Of a stretch of DNA of 64,000 nt, positions 8,315 through 17,165 are shown piece by piece. This DNA comes from Amycolatopsis rifamycinica. Its GTDB lineage: Bacteria > Actinomycetota > Actinomycetes > Mycobacteriales > Pseudonocardiaceae. Location: assembly GCF_000695625.1 (NCBI RefSeq), contig NZ_JMQI01000079.1, positions 284,728-348,727 on the forward strand, read 5' to 3'. The stretch's first letter is position 1. The number at the start of each line of letters is the position of its first letter. The notes under the pieces were generated by a model. It had not been told where the DNA came from and ran no database searches. It worked only from the letters and a program-made list of their open reading frames with translations. The position numbers and the translations under genes are program-made.

Positions 8315-9862
8315 TCAAGGACCCGTCGCCGCGGTGGTCACCGGGTCCGCCGGTTCGCCCGACCCGGTGACAGCCGGCGCCGAGTGCGGGCACGGCTTCT
8401 CCGACGTCGGCGTCACCGTCGTCGACGGCTCCGCGGCACCGGTCCCGTCCTCCTTCGGCACGGGCTTCTCCGCCACGTCCGATGGCGGCGCCGGACGGCC
8501 GGGCCGTCCGGTCGGCGACAGCTCGGGCACCTCGGCGTCCTCCGGCGTCGGCGCGTCGGCCGACTCGGTCGACTCCGTCGTCATCGTCAGTTCGGGCCTC
8601 GACGTGTCCAGCCGCGGCGACGTCACCTGCTGGTCGGACGCGGCGAACGTCGAGGACGAGAGGTCTTCGCGCGGGCCAGGCTGCTCACCGGCACCGCCCA
8701 CGACCGCCACCGGGACCTCCCCGGCGACCGGCAGCTCCGGCACTTCGTTCGCGGCGACCTGCCGCGCTCCGCCCCGCGACCGCGGGGGGGCCGCGACCCC
8801 GGTGCCCCGGCCGTTGAGCACGCCGACGCCGATCAGCGGCTCCGGCGCCGGCGGCTGGTGCGTCTCCGACGGCGGCACCACGACGAGCTCGGGCGCCCCG
8901 CCGGGCAACCCGACGTCCCGCACCGGCCCGGCCCCGAACAGCACCGGCCCGGCCGCGACGCCCACGGCCCCCACCGCGGCGGTCGACGCCAGCGCCAGCC
9001 CGATCTTCACCTTCGAACCGACCAGGACACCCTTGACGGTCGCGCCGAGCCCGGCCAGCACCCCGCCGCCGCCCAGCGACGCGGCGGCCGGTACCAGCAG
9101 CACCAGCACCCCGGCGTGCGCCCGCAGCGACGAGCAGACGTCACGCAGCTCGTCCTGCGTCGCCCGGCACGACGGGCACCCGTGCAGGTGCGCCTTGATC
9201 CGCTCGGCCTCCGCGCCGGTGACGCTGCCGGCGGTGAACCCGCCGAGCTTTTCGACGACCGCCCGGCACGAGTCCGGCCCGCGGTTCACCGAAAGGTGGG
9301 CCTGCAGGTACGCCGCACGCAGCCCCTGACGGGCCCGCCGGGCCAGCGCGGCGGTCGCGTTCGCGCTCAACCCGAAATGGGGCGCGACCATCGCGGGCTG
9401 CTCACCCTCGACCTCGGTCTGCCACAACACCGTCCGCCACCGCTCCGGCAAGCTGGTGAACGCGGTCGTGATCAACGTGTGCTCCGCCGTGCGGGCGTGC
9501 GTGTCGGCCCCCGCCCCGGCGCGGAAAGTCAGCTCGTCATCGGACACCGGGACGTCCCGGCGCGCACCGTGCCACTCCCACGACACGCGGCGGGCCACGG
9601 TCAGCAGGTAGGCCCGGACGTAGTCACGGGGACCGGCGCCACGGCGGAGAGCCTGCAACACGCGGAAGAACGTCTCCGCGGTGATGTCGTCGGCCTCGGA
9701 CCGATCCGCCGCCAGGCTCTGCGCGAGCCGGCGGACCGCGGCGGCGTGCAGCTCGAACAGCTCCCCGAACGCGGCGTCCTCGCCGTTGCGGAGCCGTTGC
9801 AGCAGGGCCTGCTCGTCGGATTCCGAGGCCGCTGGTGGCGGCACCGTGCCCAGCTCGGTCAT
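8315..9862 (-). CDS. ECF sigma factor fused to zinc finger, membrane segments and Pro/Thr-rich tail
   Basis: A 515-residue multidomain regulator. Residues about 18-185 form an ECF sigma factor: region 2 includes FGELFELHAAAVRRLA and DDITAETFFRVLQAL, and region 4 includes LPERWRTVLWQTEVEG. A zinc-binding anti-sigma-like module follows, with HLHGCPSC near residue 235. Two hydrophobic stretches come next (about 255-280 and 295-320). The remaining roughly 190 residues are Pro/Thr/Ser/Glu-rich, probably extracytoplasmic. This layout matches ECF groups with C-terminal membrane extensions (ECF52/53-like). Such a protein could sense and transduce in one chain. ATG 9862 has GGAGGAGG 11 nt upstream; an overlapping GTG at 9874 is less likely. 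No separate anti-sigma gene is adjacent. Confidence 0.88.
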   Translation of the reverse strand: MTELGTVPPPAASESDEQALLQRLRNGEDAAFGELFELHAAAVRRLAQSLAADRSEADDITAETFFRVLQALRRGAGPRDYVRAYLLTVARRVSWEWHGARRDVPVSDDELTFRAGAGADTHARTAEHTLITTAFTSLPERWRTVLWQTEVEGEQPAMVAPHFGLSANATAALARRARQGLRAAYLQAHLSVNRGPDSCRAVVEKLGGFTAGSVTGAEAERIKAHLHGCPSCRATQDELRDVCSSLRAHAGVLVLLVPAAASLGGGGVLAGLGATVKGVLVGSKVKIGLALASTAAVGAVGVAAGPVLFGAGPVRDVGLPGGAPELVVVPPSETHQPPAPEPLIGVGVLNGRGTGVAAPPRSRGGARQVAANEVPELPVAGEVPVAVVGGAGEQPGPREDLSSSTFAASDQQVTSPRLDTSRPELTMTTESTESADAPTPEDAEVPELSPTGRPGRPAPPSDVAEKPVPKEDGTGAAEPSTTVTPTSEKPCPHSAPAVTGSGEPADPVTTAATGP

Positions 9863-10048
9863 CCGGCCCGGCACCTCCTCCCCGAAGGTTTCCCCATTCG
9901 GTCGAATGGAGACACCATACGGAGGGAATCAGCCGTCGTCACCCCTTGTACGCCAGCTGTGACACCGGAGCACCGGTCCGGGAAGGGGGGACCCGGTGCC
10001 AAGCCCCTCCCGGCGAGGGTATAGAGTTCTCCCCATCAGCAAGACAAC

Positions 10049-10121
10049 GCGGATGTAGCGCAGCTGGTAGCGCATCACCTTGCCAAGGTGAGGGTCGCGG
10101 GTTCGAATCCCGTCATCCGCT
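10049..10121 (+). tRNA. tRNA-Gly (anticodon GCC)
   Basis: Cloverleaf with acceptor stem GCGGATG/CATCCGC, anticodon stem TCACC/GGTGA, loop TTGCCAA with GCC at 10082-10084, T-loop GTTCGAATC, and discriminator T at 10121. The 3' CCA is not encoded, as is usual in this group. Confidence 0.97.
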
Positions 10122-10323
10122 CGGGGTTGCAGGGGTCATGTCGGCGGAACGCGCCGACCATGACCCCTTCGCCATTTCACCCGGGGGGCCGAGCCCCCCG
10201 GACCCCCCACGGTGCCTTCGCCAGACTTCGGGCGGGTGCCCCTCTTGGGTTTGGTCAGACGTCCGTGTGTTCCCCGGCTTCGCTTCGGCCAGACGTTGGG
10301 TGTTGACCCGCTTCCCGCGCTTC

Positions 10324-10722
10324 TCAGAGCTCGTAGGTGTCGAGGATTGTGGGGGCCACTGGGGTCAGGTGGGGGTCTTCGCGCTCGGTTACCTGGCCTC
10401 GGGCCATTCGGTACACGCGGAAGTTGTTGTCGTTCTCCGTGTCCTGGTCGTCCCACGTGTACAGGAGGCCGTAGGAGCCGGGGGCCAGTTCGCCCGCTCG
10501 GGTGAACAGCGTCAGGAGGTCCGTGGACTGGGCGCCGTGTTTGTCGATCCCGCCGAAGTGGAGCATGGGGATTCCCGCGCTCCAGCGGAGGTCGACCAGG
10601 TCGACGTCGGCCGCGTCGCGGATCGCGCGGTGCACGCGGTCGACCAGGCGCTCCAGGAGCGCCGCGTCGTCATCGCCGCTCGCGGTCGCCTGGATGGTCA
10701 CCCAGCCGTGATATTCGAACAC
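10324..10722 (-). CDS. Immunity-7 (Imm7) family protein
   Basis: A 132-residue soluble protein beginning MFEYHGWVTIQA and continuing with DLRWSAGIPMLHFGG and SYGLLYTWDD, the pattern I associate with the Imm7 family of polymorphic-toxin immunity proteins. GTG start at 10722. No toxin gene with RHS, WXG100 or deaminase-type domains lies beside it, so it is an orphan here. It may protect against toxins from sister strains, or the family assignment may hide another role. It lies about 200 bp past the tRNA-Gly on the opposite strand. Confidence 0.7.
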   Translation of the reverse strand: MFEYHGWVTIQATASGDDDAALLERLVDRVHRAIRDAADVDLVDLRWSAGIPMLHFGGIDKHGAQSTDLLTLFTRAGELAPGSYGLLYTWDDQDTENDNNFRVYRMARGQVTEREDPHLTPVAPTILDTYEL

Positions 10723-10755
10723 CCGCAGAACGGTAGCAAGAGATCAACCAGCGGC

Positions 10756-11295
10756 TCAGCGGGCCAGCGCCGACGGCTTCCCGTCCCGGCGCAGCACGCT
10801 CGGCAGCACCCCGCCGCCCAGCCGCTCGAACGCCGGCACCAGCTTTTCGCCGAACACGCACAACGTCCGCTCCCACGGGTGCCCGAGCGTCCCGTACGAG
10901 AAGTCCGCCGCCAGGAACAGGTGGTAGTCCGCGCGCGGGAACACCGGCACCGGCCAGCGCGCGCCTTCGGACATCAGGTGCGGGCGGATGCGGTAGGACT
11001 GGTGCTGCCAGTGCAACGCCCACATCCAGTCGTCCGGGCCGCAGACCTCGCGGAACGCGGCCAGCGCGATCGACGCGACCTGGTGCTCCTCGACCGCGTA
11101 CGGGCCCAGCCGGAACTCGGCCGAAGCCCTGTCCAGGTCCCCCGGCGAGAGGTCCCACGTCCGCGACGGCACCGGCTCACGGAACCCCGGCCAGGCGTGC
11201 GCGTAGGTGCTCGGCCAGAACGCCAGCTTGTCGTACACCCAGTACCAGGCGGGCTCGTCGACGACGCGGGAGACGGCTTCCCAGGCAGCATTCAC
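10756..11295 (-). CDS. DUF2716-like protein
   Basis: A soluble protein of about 179 residues. The block WPSTYAHAWPGFREPVPS followed by TWDLSPG, and the aromatic run DDWMWALHWQHQSYRIRP, fit DUF2716 proteins of actinomycetes, whose function is unknown. GTG 11295 is chosen because GAGGT lies 7 nt upstream; a longer frame opens at GTG 11397 but has no ribosome site. The gene is 33 bp upstream of the Imm7 gene on the same strand. DUF2716 genes are often found near immunity-type proteins, but this is context only. Confidence 0.65.
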   Translation of the reverse strand: MNAAWEAVSRVVDEPAWYWVYDKLAFWPSTYAHAWPGFREPVPSRTWDLSPGDLDRASAEFRLGPYAVEEHQVASIALAAFREVCGPDDWMWALHWQHQSYRIRPHLMSEGARWPVPVFPRADYHLFLAADFSYGTLGHPWERTLCVFGEKLVPAFERLGGGVLPSVLRRDGKPSALAR

Positions 11296-11477
11296 GGTTG
11301 AGACCTCGAGTCGGCCAGGCGCGGAAGAACACGCGAAAGCTTCGTGTTCGTCCTCCGGTTTGTCCAGTACCCGTCCGTCCGCCGCGAACTGTGTCACTCA
11401 GACGGGTGGGTTACGCCAGCTTGTCACCCCGCCGATCCGGACCGGGAGGCGCCGGGCGGACCCGGCGCCTCCCGGGC

Positions 11478-12083
11478 TCAGGCCGCGTCCCAGAGGGTGA
11501 GGAACGCCGAGGCCTCGCTACGGGCCCACGGCCGCAGCCGCGCCCGGTCACGGGCCGAGAGCCGGTACTCCTTCGCCCGCCGGACGTCGATCACCAGCGC
11601 CTCGCCGCCCGGCAGGATGTCGGGCATCGCCTGCTCCAGCACCCACAGCGCGAGCTGCGCCGAATCCTTCGCCAGCGGCTCCTCCTTGAAGTAGAGCCAG
11701 GTCGCGTACCGGCGGCCGTCGCTCTTGCGCAGCCCCATCTGCGGGCTGACGCCGATCTCGAGCTCCCCGATCCGGCACCGGCCGCGGCCGACGTCGACCA
11801 GCCGCGGCGACTTGCGCCCGAGGTACCGCAGCCAGCCCTCGGCGATCGCCGCGTAGTGCGGTTTCGTCCGCTCGTCGGCGGCGTTGACGAGCGCGCGCAG
11901 CGCCACCTCGTCCTGGTTCGCCGCCCGGCCGGAGCGCACCGCGTTGGCCGCCCGCCGGTAGTAGTTGAACGCCGCCCGCGCCGGATCTTGGTACTGCCGG
12001 CGCTGCCGCCGGACGAACGACGACCGCGACGGCCCGGAACTCGCGCTGTAGCCCACGAATGTGGACAGGGTGATGTAGGCCAT
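11478..12083 (-). CDS. Unknown soluble protein behind a LexA-like box
   Basis: A 201-residue basic protein (many Arg) starting MAYITLSTFVGYSASSG. No signal peptide, membrane segment or catalytic motif is recognised. The N-terminal third is Arg/Gln-rich (SFVRRQRRQYQDPARAAFNYY). The middle resembles a small alpha/beta domain (WLYFKEEPLAKDSAQLALWV). ATG 12083 has GGAGGAAGG about 7 nt upstream. A LexA-like palindrome with a TAAAAT element lies about 70 bp upstream, so it may belong to the DNA-damage response. I do not assign a function. Confidence 0.7.
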   Translation of the reverse strand: MAYITLSTFVGYSASSGPSRSSFVRRQRRQYQDPARAAFNYYRRAANAVRSGRAANQDEVALRALVNAADERTKPHYAAIAEGWLRYLGRKSPRLVDVGRGRCRIGELEIGVSPQMGLRKSDGRRYATWLYFKEEPLAKDSAQLALWVLEQAMPDILPGGEALVIDVRRAKEYRLSARDRARLRPWARSEASAFLTLWDAA

Positions 12084-12147
12084 GGCCCTGCCTTCCTCCA
12101 TCACGCCACCCGCGGACGCGGGCGGCATCTCCCCTGGACAACGCCAA

Positions 12148-12166
12148 TTTTAGAACACATGTACGA
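12148..12166 (-). promoter_or_regulatory. Candidate LexA (SOS) box with overlapping -10
   Basis: TAGAACACATGTACGA (12151-12166) matches the actinobacterial SOS consensus TCGAAC-N4-GTTCGA at 10 of 12 fixed positions and keeps the GAACACATGT core. On the minus strand it runs directly into TAAAAT, a good -10 hexamer, about 70 bp before ATG 12083. LexA bound here would block that promoter. Confidence 0.5.
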
Positions 12167-12367
12167 CAGTTTCGGGGTCCTGACGGGTGACGGCCGGATC
12201 TCGCTGTCCCGTTCGCGGCGGGCCACGGCGGCGACCGGATCGGCCACGTGGAGGACTCCCGAAACCGCGTCCCGTGCGCTACGTTGCCGATCAATCTCGA
12301 ACAGCAACCTCTCAGGTCGGCCGCGCGTGCCAGACTGATGCCCCGAACGGTGGATGGGGGTCTACTC

Positions 12368-13495
12368 ATGAGCTGGCAGGACGACCTGCGCCGCCTGGAC
12401 GCGGACCTGGCGGCCGGGCGCATCGAGCCCGCGGCCCACCGCAAACAGCGCGACGAGCTGCTCGCGCAGGCCTCCGGTTCGACCGTGGCCTCGCCCGTCC
12501 CGTCACCGCTGCGCCGTCCCGCGACCGCGTGGCAGAGCAAGAACCCCGCGGCGCCGGGCGCCGTGCCGCCGCAGCGGCAGGAAACGCCGTCGAGCCCGCC
12601 GAACTACCAGCCGCCCCCGCGGCCGCCGGTCCACCCGCCCGCGCCCGCGCCCCCGTGGAAGCGGACCGGGACCGGCGTGCCCGCCGTCGCGGACCACCTG
12701 ACCACGGCGCCGAGCCCGGCGGACATCACGCCGACGCGGTACCTGCGCGTCGAGGGCCCGCTGCCGGACCGCCCGCAGCTCAGCCGGTTCCCGCCGACGC
12801 ACCCAGGCGGGGAGCCGGTGGCGCCCGGACCGGCGCCGCAGGTGCCGGACGAGCCGGGCAAGCACCGCTGGGACGAGTCCGCGGGCGGCCGCCGCCGTCC
12901 GGCCTGGCTCTTCGTCGCACTGGGCGTGTTCGTGGTCCTGGCGATGATCGCCGGCGTGACCATGTGGCTCGGCTCCGGCTCGGACCAGGCCACCCCGGCG
13001 ACCGCGCCGTCGTCCGCACCCGAGGCCGTCCGCACCCCGCCGCTGGACGAGCGGGTGCCGCAGATGCCCGGCAAGCAGAACCCGAACAACTCGACGATGT
13101 CCATCGCGAAGGGCCTGGAGCTGGGGCTCTACCCCGCGTCGACGGCGGACCTGCTGAACGCCAACGGGGCGAGCAAGGTGATCTACCGGGGCGCCGCCGA
13201 CGGCGGCGTCTCCTACCTCGTCCTGGTCGTGCCGACGAGCAGCCCGGCCAACGCGCAGGCCGTCGTGGAGAAGCTGTACCAGGACGCGCTGGCGGGCGGC
13301 TTCCGGTCGGTCCAGTCGGCGTTGCGCACGGTCTCGGGGCGGGACGGCGACACCTTCCTGAACACCACCTGGTACGGCTCCGGCAGCAACGTCGTGAGCA
13401 TCGGGATCGCCGAACCCGACCGCGGCCAGGCGGGCCTGAGCAGCGAGCTGGACAAGGCCGTCGACGCGCTCGAGGCGGTCCTCCCGGTCAGCTGA
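12368..13495 (+). CDS. Membrane-anchored protein, paralogue A
   Basis: A 375-residue protein. It begins with a short amphipathic motif (SWQDDLRRLDADLAAGRI, resembling SHOCT modules) and a long Pro-rich cytoplasmic region (about 40-175). One transmembrane helix follows (LFVALGVFVVLAMIAGVTMW, about 180-200), then an extracytoplasmic domain of about 170 residues. ATG 12368 with a G-rich site upstream. The next gene, 13604-14830, has the same architecture and opening motif, so they arose by duplication. Its function is unknown; its position just before the glycan operon suggests an envelope role. Confidence 0.75.
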   Translation: MSWQDDLRRLDADLAAGRIEPAAHRKQRDELLAQASGSTVASPVPSPLRRPATAWQSKNPAAPGAVPPQRQETPSSPPNYQPPPRPPVHPPAPAPPWKRTGTGVPAVADHLTTAPSPADITPTRYLRVEGPLPDRPQLSRFPPTHPGGEPVAPGPAPQVPDEPGKHRWDESAGGRRRPAWLFVALGVFVVLAMIAGVTMWLGSGSDQATPATAPSSAPEAVRTPPLDERVPQMPGKQNPNNSTMSIAKGLELGLYPASTADLLNANGASKVIYRGAADGGVSYLVLVVPTSSPANAQAVVEKLYQDALAGGFRSVQSALRTVSGRDGDTFLNTTWYGSGSNVVSIGIAEPDRGQAGLSSELDKAVDALEAVLPVS

Positions 13496-13603
13496 GGCGG
13501 AACGGCTGCCGAACCGACCCTTCCGACCTCCGCGAGCAGGGCTGAGTGCACAATGATGCGGGAGCTGGCTGGGCCGGCGACGCTGACGAGAAGGGGGCCC
13601 GCT

Positions 13604-14830
13604 TTGTCCTGGCAGGAGCAACTACGCCAGTTGGACGAGGAGCTGGCCGCGGGCCAGATCTCGGCCGACGACTACCGGCTGCGGCGGGACAGCGTCCTTT
13701 CCGCCGCCGTCAACGTCGATCCCCAGGCAGGCCAGTCCGGGGCCGGCGAGTCGGAAAGCACCCACATCATCGCCCCGGTGACCCCGCCGCCCGGCCAGCC
13801 GCAGGCCCCGGCCGCGCCGTCGGGCGACCAGACCCAGATCGTCAACACCGCCTTCGGCGACGGCGAACGCACCCAGGCCGTCGCGCAGGGCCCGGCCCCG
13901 CAGGGCTGGGCGCCGGCCGGCCAGGGCGACGCCGAGCGCACGCAGGTCGTGCCGGGGATGCCGCCGCAGGCCGCCGCCGGCGGGTTCCACCCGGGCGGCC
14001 ACGGCTCGGGCGGCTTCCCCGCCCAGCAGCCGCAGTACGCGCCGCCGCCGCACATGTCCGGCCCCAACCAGCAGCTGCCGTGGGCGGCGCCCGCGCAGAA
14101 CACCAGCACCCCGTGGGGCGGCTCGGACTTCCCCGCCGACACGAGCTGGGTCGGCCAGGGCCCGGAACCGTCGTTCGAGACGACCCCGGCCAAGGGCGGC
14201 AAGAAGGTCATCGCGATCGTCATCGCGGTCGTCGTGCTGGCCGGTCTCGGCGTCGGTGGCTACTTCCTCTTCTCCGGCAACGGCAACGGCAACGGCAACG
14301 AGCAGACGCCGCCGGTCGCGCAGTCCTCCACCGCGCCGCCGCCCCCGACCCAGAAGCCGAAGGACGACCTCGAGATCGCCAAGCTCCCTGGCGACGTCAA
14401 GGAAACCACCGACTTCGCCAAGTTCGACGACTTCGAGGCCCGCAAGGTCCTCACCGACGAGGAAAACGCCGCCCTCGCCGCGGCGAACCCGACCACCGCG
14501 CGGATGTCGGTGTCGAACCTGCCGTCCGGCGTGACCGTCGTCGTGGTCACCGCCAAGACCGCCGGCGCCGCGGCCGCCGCCAACGCGGTCGACAAGCTGG
14601 GGACGCTGCAGGCGAAGTACAAGCTCACCAAGTACACCGGCACGACGCCCCCGAACGTCGACGTCATGCAGCTCGTCAAGGAAGACGGCAGCGCCCTGAT
14701 CCGGGCCCACTACGTGCACAAGCAGACCGTGGTCCGCGTGCAGGTGAACGGGGCGGACATGGCCGGCGTCTCCCAGGCCTTCGACGAGATCCTCGCGAAG
14801 CAGCTGGTAGAGCTGCCCGCCAACGGCTGA
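13604..14830 (+). CDS. Membrane-anchored protein, paralogue B
   Basis: A 408-residue paralogue of the preceding gene: SWQEQLRQLDEELAAGQI motif, Pro/Gln-rich cytoplasmic region with repeated TQ-containing motifs (about 50-205), one transmembrane helix (VIAIVIAVVVLAGLGVGGYF), a Gly-Asn repeat, then an extracytoplasmic domain with AKTAGAAAAANAVDKLGTL. The start is TTG 13604, supported by AAGGGGG upstream and by alignment with paralogue A. The T-Q motifs (DQTQIV, ERTQAV, ERTQVV) could be Ser/Thr-kinase or FHA-type sites, which is speculation. Its stop is 1 bp from the glycosyltransferase start, so it is probably transcribed with that operon. Confidence 0.75.
   Translation: MSWQEQLRQLDEELAAGQISADDYRLRRDSVLSAAVNVDPQAGQSGAGESESTHIIAPVTPPPGQPQAPAAPSGDQTQIVNTAFGDGERTQAVAQGPAPQGWAPAGQGDAERTQVVPGMPPQAAAGGFHPGGHGSGGFPAQQPQYAPPPHMSGPNQQLPWAAPAQNTSTPWGGSDFPADTSWVGQGPEPSFETTPAKGGKKVIAIVIAVVVLAGLGVGGYFLFSGNGNGNGNEQTPPVAQSSTAPPPPTQKPKDDLEIAKLPGDVKETTDFAKFDDFEARKVLTDEENAALAAANPTTARMSVSNLPSGVTVVVVTAKTAGAAAAANAVDKLGTLQAKYKLTKYTGTTPPNVDVMQLVKEDGSALIRAHYVHKQTVVRVQVNGADMAGVSQAFDEILAKQLVELPANG
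14276..14299 (+). repeat. Four exact GGCAAC hexamers
   Basis: Four tandem copies of GGCAAC encode Gly-Asn repeats just outside the membrane helix of paralogue B. Slippage would change length by two residues without a frameshift. Confidence 0.9.
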
Positions 14831-14831
14831 C

Positions 14832-17165
14832 ATGGCGGGTCGCCGGTTCGCCGCCTGCACCGTGGTCACCCGGGATCGCCTGGCCGCCGCCGAGGTGCTG
14901 GCCGCGTCGTACCGCGCGCACCACCCCGGCCACGAGTTCACCGTGCTCGTGGCCGACGGCGGCACCGTGCCCGGCGAGCTCGGCCTCGAGCCGGAGGAGT
15001 ACTTCCGGCTGGTCACCTGCCACGCCGGTGCGGACCTGGCCGACGTCCTGCGGCCGCTGCTGCTGAACACGCTGCTGGAGCGGTTCGACGTCGCGGTGCT
15101 GCTGGACGCCGACATCGAGGTGCACGCGCCGTTCGAGGACGTCAGCGCGCTCGCGGCGGACCACGGCCTGGTCGTCGCGGCGGCGCTGCTGGCGCCGCTG
15201 CCGCAGGACGGTCTCGAACCCGCGGACGTCCCCGGCGTCTACGACGGCTTCCTCGCCGCCGGACCCGCCGCCCGGCCGTTCCTCGACCACTGGGCCGCAC
15301 AGGCCCGGCGTCGCTCGCCGCACCGGAGCGAGGCGACCTGGCGGTGGCCGGACCTGCTCCCCGGCCCGTTCGAGCACCTCGTCGTGCGCGATCACGGGCT
15401 CGCCGTCGGCTACTGGAACCTGCACGAACGGTCGCCGTCCGAAAGCCGGTTCACTGCCTTCCGCGGCTACGATCCGGAAACGCCGTGGCTGCTGACGACG
15501 GACTGCGCGACGCGGCCGCGGGTGCGGCTCTCGGCGGACCCGGTGCTGCGCCGCCTGTGCGACGCCTACGGCGCCCGCGTCGGCCCGGCGCCCACCGGCG
15601 AGGGCCGGTTTTCCGTGCTGCCGGACGGATCCCCGCTCACGCCGCAGATGCGGCGGCTCTACCACGACGCCTGGCTGCGCACGGAAACGCCGGACCAGCC
15701 GGCCGAGAAGCTGCCGCCGCACCCCTTCGGCGACGACGAAGGCCGCGCGTTCCGGGCGTGGCTGGCCGCACCGGCGAACCCGGTCGACGCCGCCGGCGGG
15801 CTGACCCGGCTGGCGGCCGAGGTCTGGCGCAGCCGCGTCGACCTGCAGGCGGTCTTTCCCCACCCCCGCGGCGAAAGCGCGCCCGGTTTCCGGCAGTGGT
15901 GCGCGACCCACGGCGTCGCGGAGGGCCTGCTCCCGGAGTGGGCCCTGCCGGTGCCCGCCGCGACGCCGCTCGCGCCGGTCGGCGAGTTCGGCGTCAACGT
16001 CGTCGGCTTCCTGACCGCCGAGCTCGGGCTCGGCGAGATGGCCCGGCTGATCCAGCGGATGATCGTCCGGGCCGGCATCCCGATGGTGTCGGTCGTCGAG
16101 GAGCGGTCCATCGCCGGCTCGGTGCGCACCGGGCTCGCCGTGCCGGAAAGCGTTGGGCCGCCCCGGTTCGGGGTCAGCCTGCTGACGGTCAACTCCGACT
16201 TCACCCGGGTGGTCGTCGACAGCCACCCGGACGCCGCCGCCGGGCGCTACCGGATCGGGCTGTGGGCGTGGGAGCTCGAGGACTTCCCGGCCGAAATGCA
16301 CGACGGGTTCGCCTTCGTCGACGAGATCTGGACGCCCAGCGAGTTCGCCACCCGGGCGATCGCCGCGCACTCGCCGGTCCCGGTCCGGACCATTCCGGTG
16401 CCGGTGCCCGACCCCGGCCCGGTCACGCGCGAACCGGGTCCGGGCCCGCGGTTCCTGTTCGTCTTCGACTTCAACTCGACCGGCGGCCGGAAGAACCCGT
16501 GGGGCGTGGTCGAGGCGTTCCGCCGCGCCTTCCCCGGCCGCGAAGACGTCCGGCTCGTGCTCAAGGCGACCAACGGGAACCGGAACACCGCGGCCGTCGA
16601 ACGGCTGCTGCGCGCCATCGACGGCGACGCGCGGATCGAGCTCGTCGAGCGGTACCTCACGGCGGCCGAACTCGACGCCCTGTATGCCAGGACCGACGCC
16701 TACGTGTCACTGCACCGGAGCGAGGGGTTCGGGCTGACGGTGGCCGAGGCGATGGTCAGGGGGCTGCCGGTGATCGCGACGGACTACTCGAGCACGGCCG
16801 AGTTCTTCGGGCCGGAGCACGGCTGGCCGGTGCCGTACGAGCTGACGGACGTCGGCCCGGGCTGGCCGCCGTACCGCGGTGACGGCCGCTGGGCCGACCC
16901 GGACCTCGACGCGGCCGCCGAGGCCATGCGCGCCGTCGCCGCCGACCCGGCCGAAGCCCGCCGGCGCGGAGCCGCCGCCCGCGAGCACATCCTGCGCACG
17001 CACCCGGCCGACGTCACCGTGACGTGGCTGCGGGAGCGGCTCGAAGAAGCCCACCGGACCTGGCTCGCCCGGCAGGCGCCCGAGCCGCCGCCGCGGTCGC
17101 CGCTGGCCGCCCGGGCCCGGCGCCTGCTGCGGCCGGTGGCCCGCCGGATGCGGGTGACGTCGTGA
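14832..17165 (+). CDS. Two-domain glycosyltransferase (GT-A-like plus GT4)
   Basis: A 777-residue fusion. Residues about 1-280 resemble a nucleotide-sugar transferase of GT-A type, with VLLDADIEVHAPF carrying a DxD-like motif. Residues about 380-730 form a GT-B/GT4 glycosyltransferase: FNSTGGRKNPWGVVEAFRR, LVLKATNGN, and the donor-binding SLHRSEGFGLTVAEAM with the E-x7-E pattern. Cytoplasmic, no signal peptide. It begins 1 bp after the previous stop and its TGA overlaps the GTG of the next gene, so translation is coupled. The GT4 module shares motifs with the double transferase at 19570-21927. The product is likely a surface glycan; sugars and acceptor cannot be read from sequence. Confidence 0.88.
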   Translation: MAGRRFAACTVVTRDRLAAAEVLAASYRAHHPGHEFTVLVADGGTVPGELGLEPEEYFRLVTCHAGADLADVLRPLLLNTLLERFDVAVLLDADIEVHAPFEDVSALAADHGLVVAAALLAPLPQDGLEPADVPGVYDGFLAAGPAARPFLDHWAAQARRRSPHRSEATWRWPDLLPGPFEHLVVRDHGLAVGYWNLHERSPSESRFTAFRGYDPETPWLLTTDCATRPRVRLSADPVLRRLCDAYGARVGPAPTGEGRFSVLPDGSPLTPQMRRLYHDAWLRTETPDQPAEKLPPHPFGDDEGRAFRAWLAAPANPVDAAGGLTRLAAEVWRSRVDLQAVFPHPRGESAPGFRQWCATHGVAEGLLPEWALPVPAATPLAPVGEFGVNVVGFLTAELGLGEMARLIQRMIVRAGIPMVSVVEERSIAGSVRTGLAVPESVGPPRFGVSLLTVNSDFTRVVVDSHPDAAAGRYRIGLWAWELEDFPAEMHDGFAFVDEIWTPSEFATRAIAAHSPVPVRTIPVPVPDPGPVTREPGPGPRFLFVFDFNSTGGRKNPWGVVEAFRRAFPGREDVRLVLKATNGNRNTAAVERLLRAIDGDARIELVERYLTAAELDALYARTDAYVSLHRSEGFGLTVAEAMVRGLPVIATDYSSTAEFFGPEHGWPVPYELTDVGPGWPPYRGDGRWADPDLDAAAEAMRAVAADPAEARRRGAAAREHILRTHPADVTVTWLRERLEEAHRTWLARQAPEPPPRSPLAARARRLLRPVARRMRVTS

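Noticed and set aside
10049..10323. tRNA-Gly as an integration site for a mobile element
   Set aside because: No integrase and no second copy of the tRNA 3' end seen in the window.
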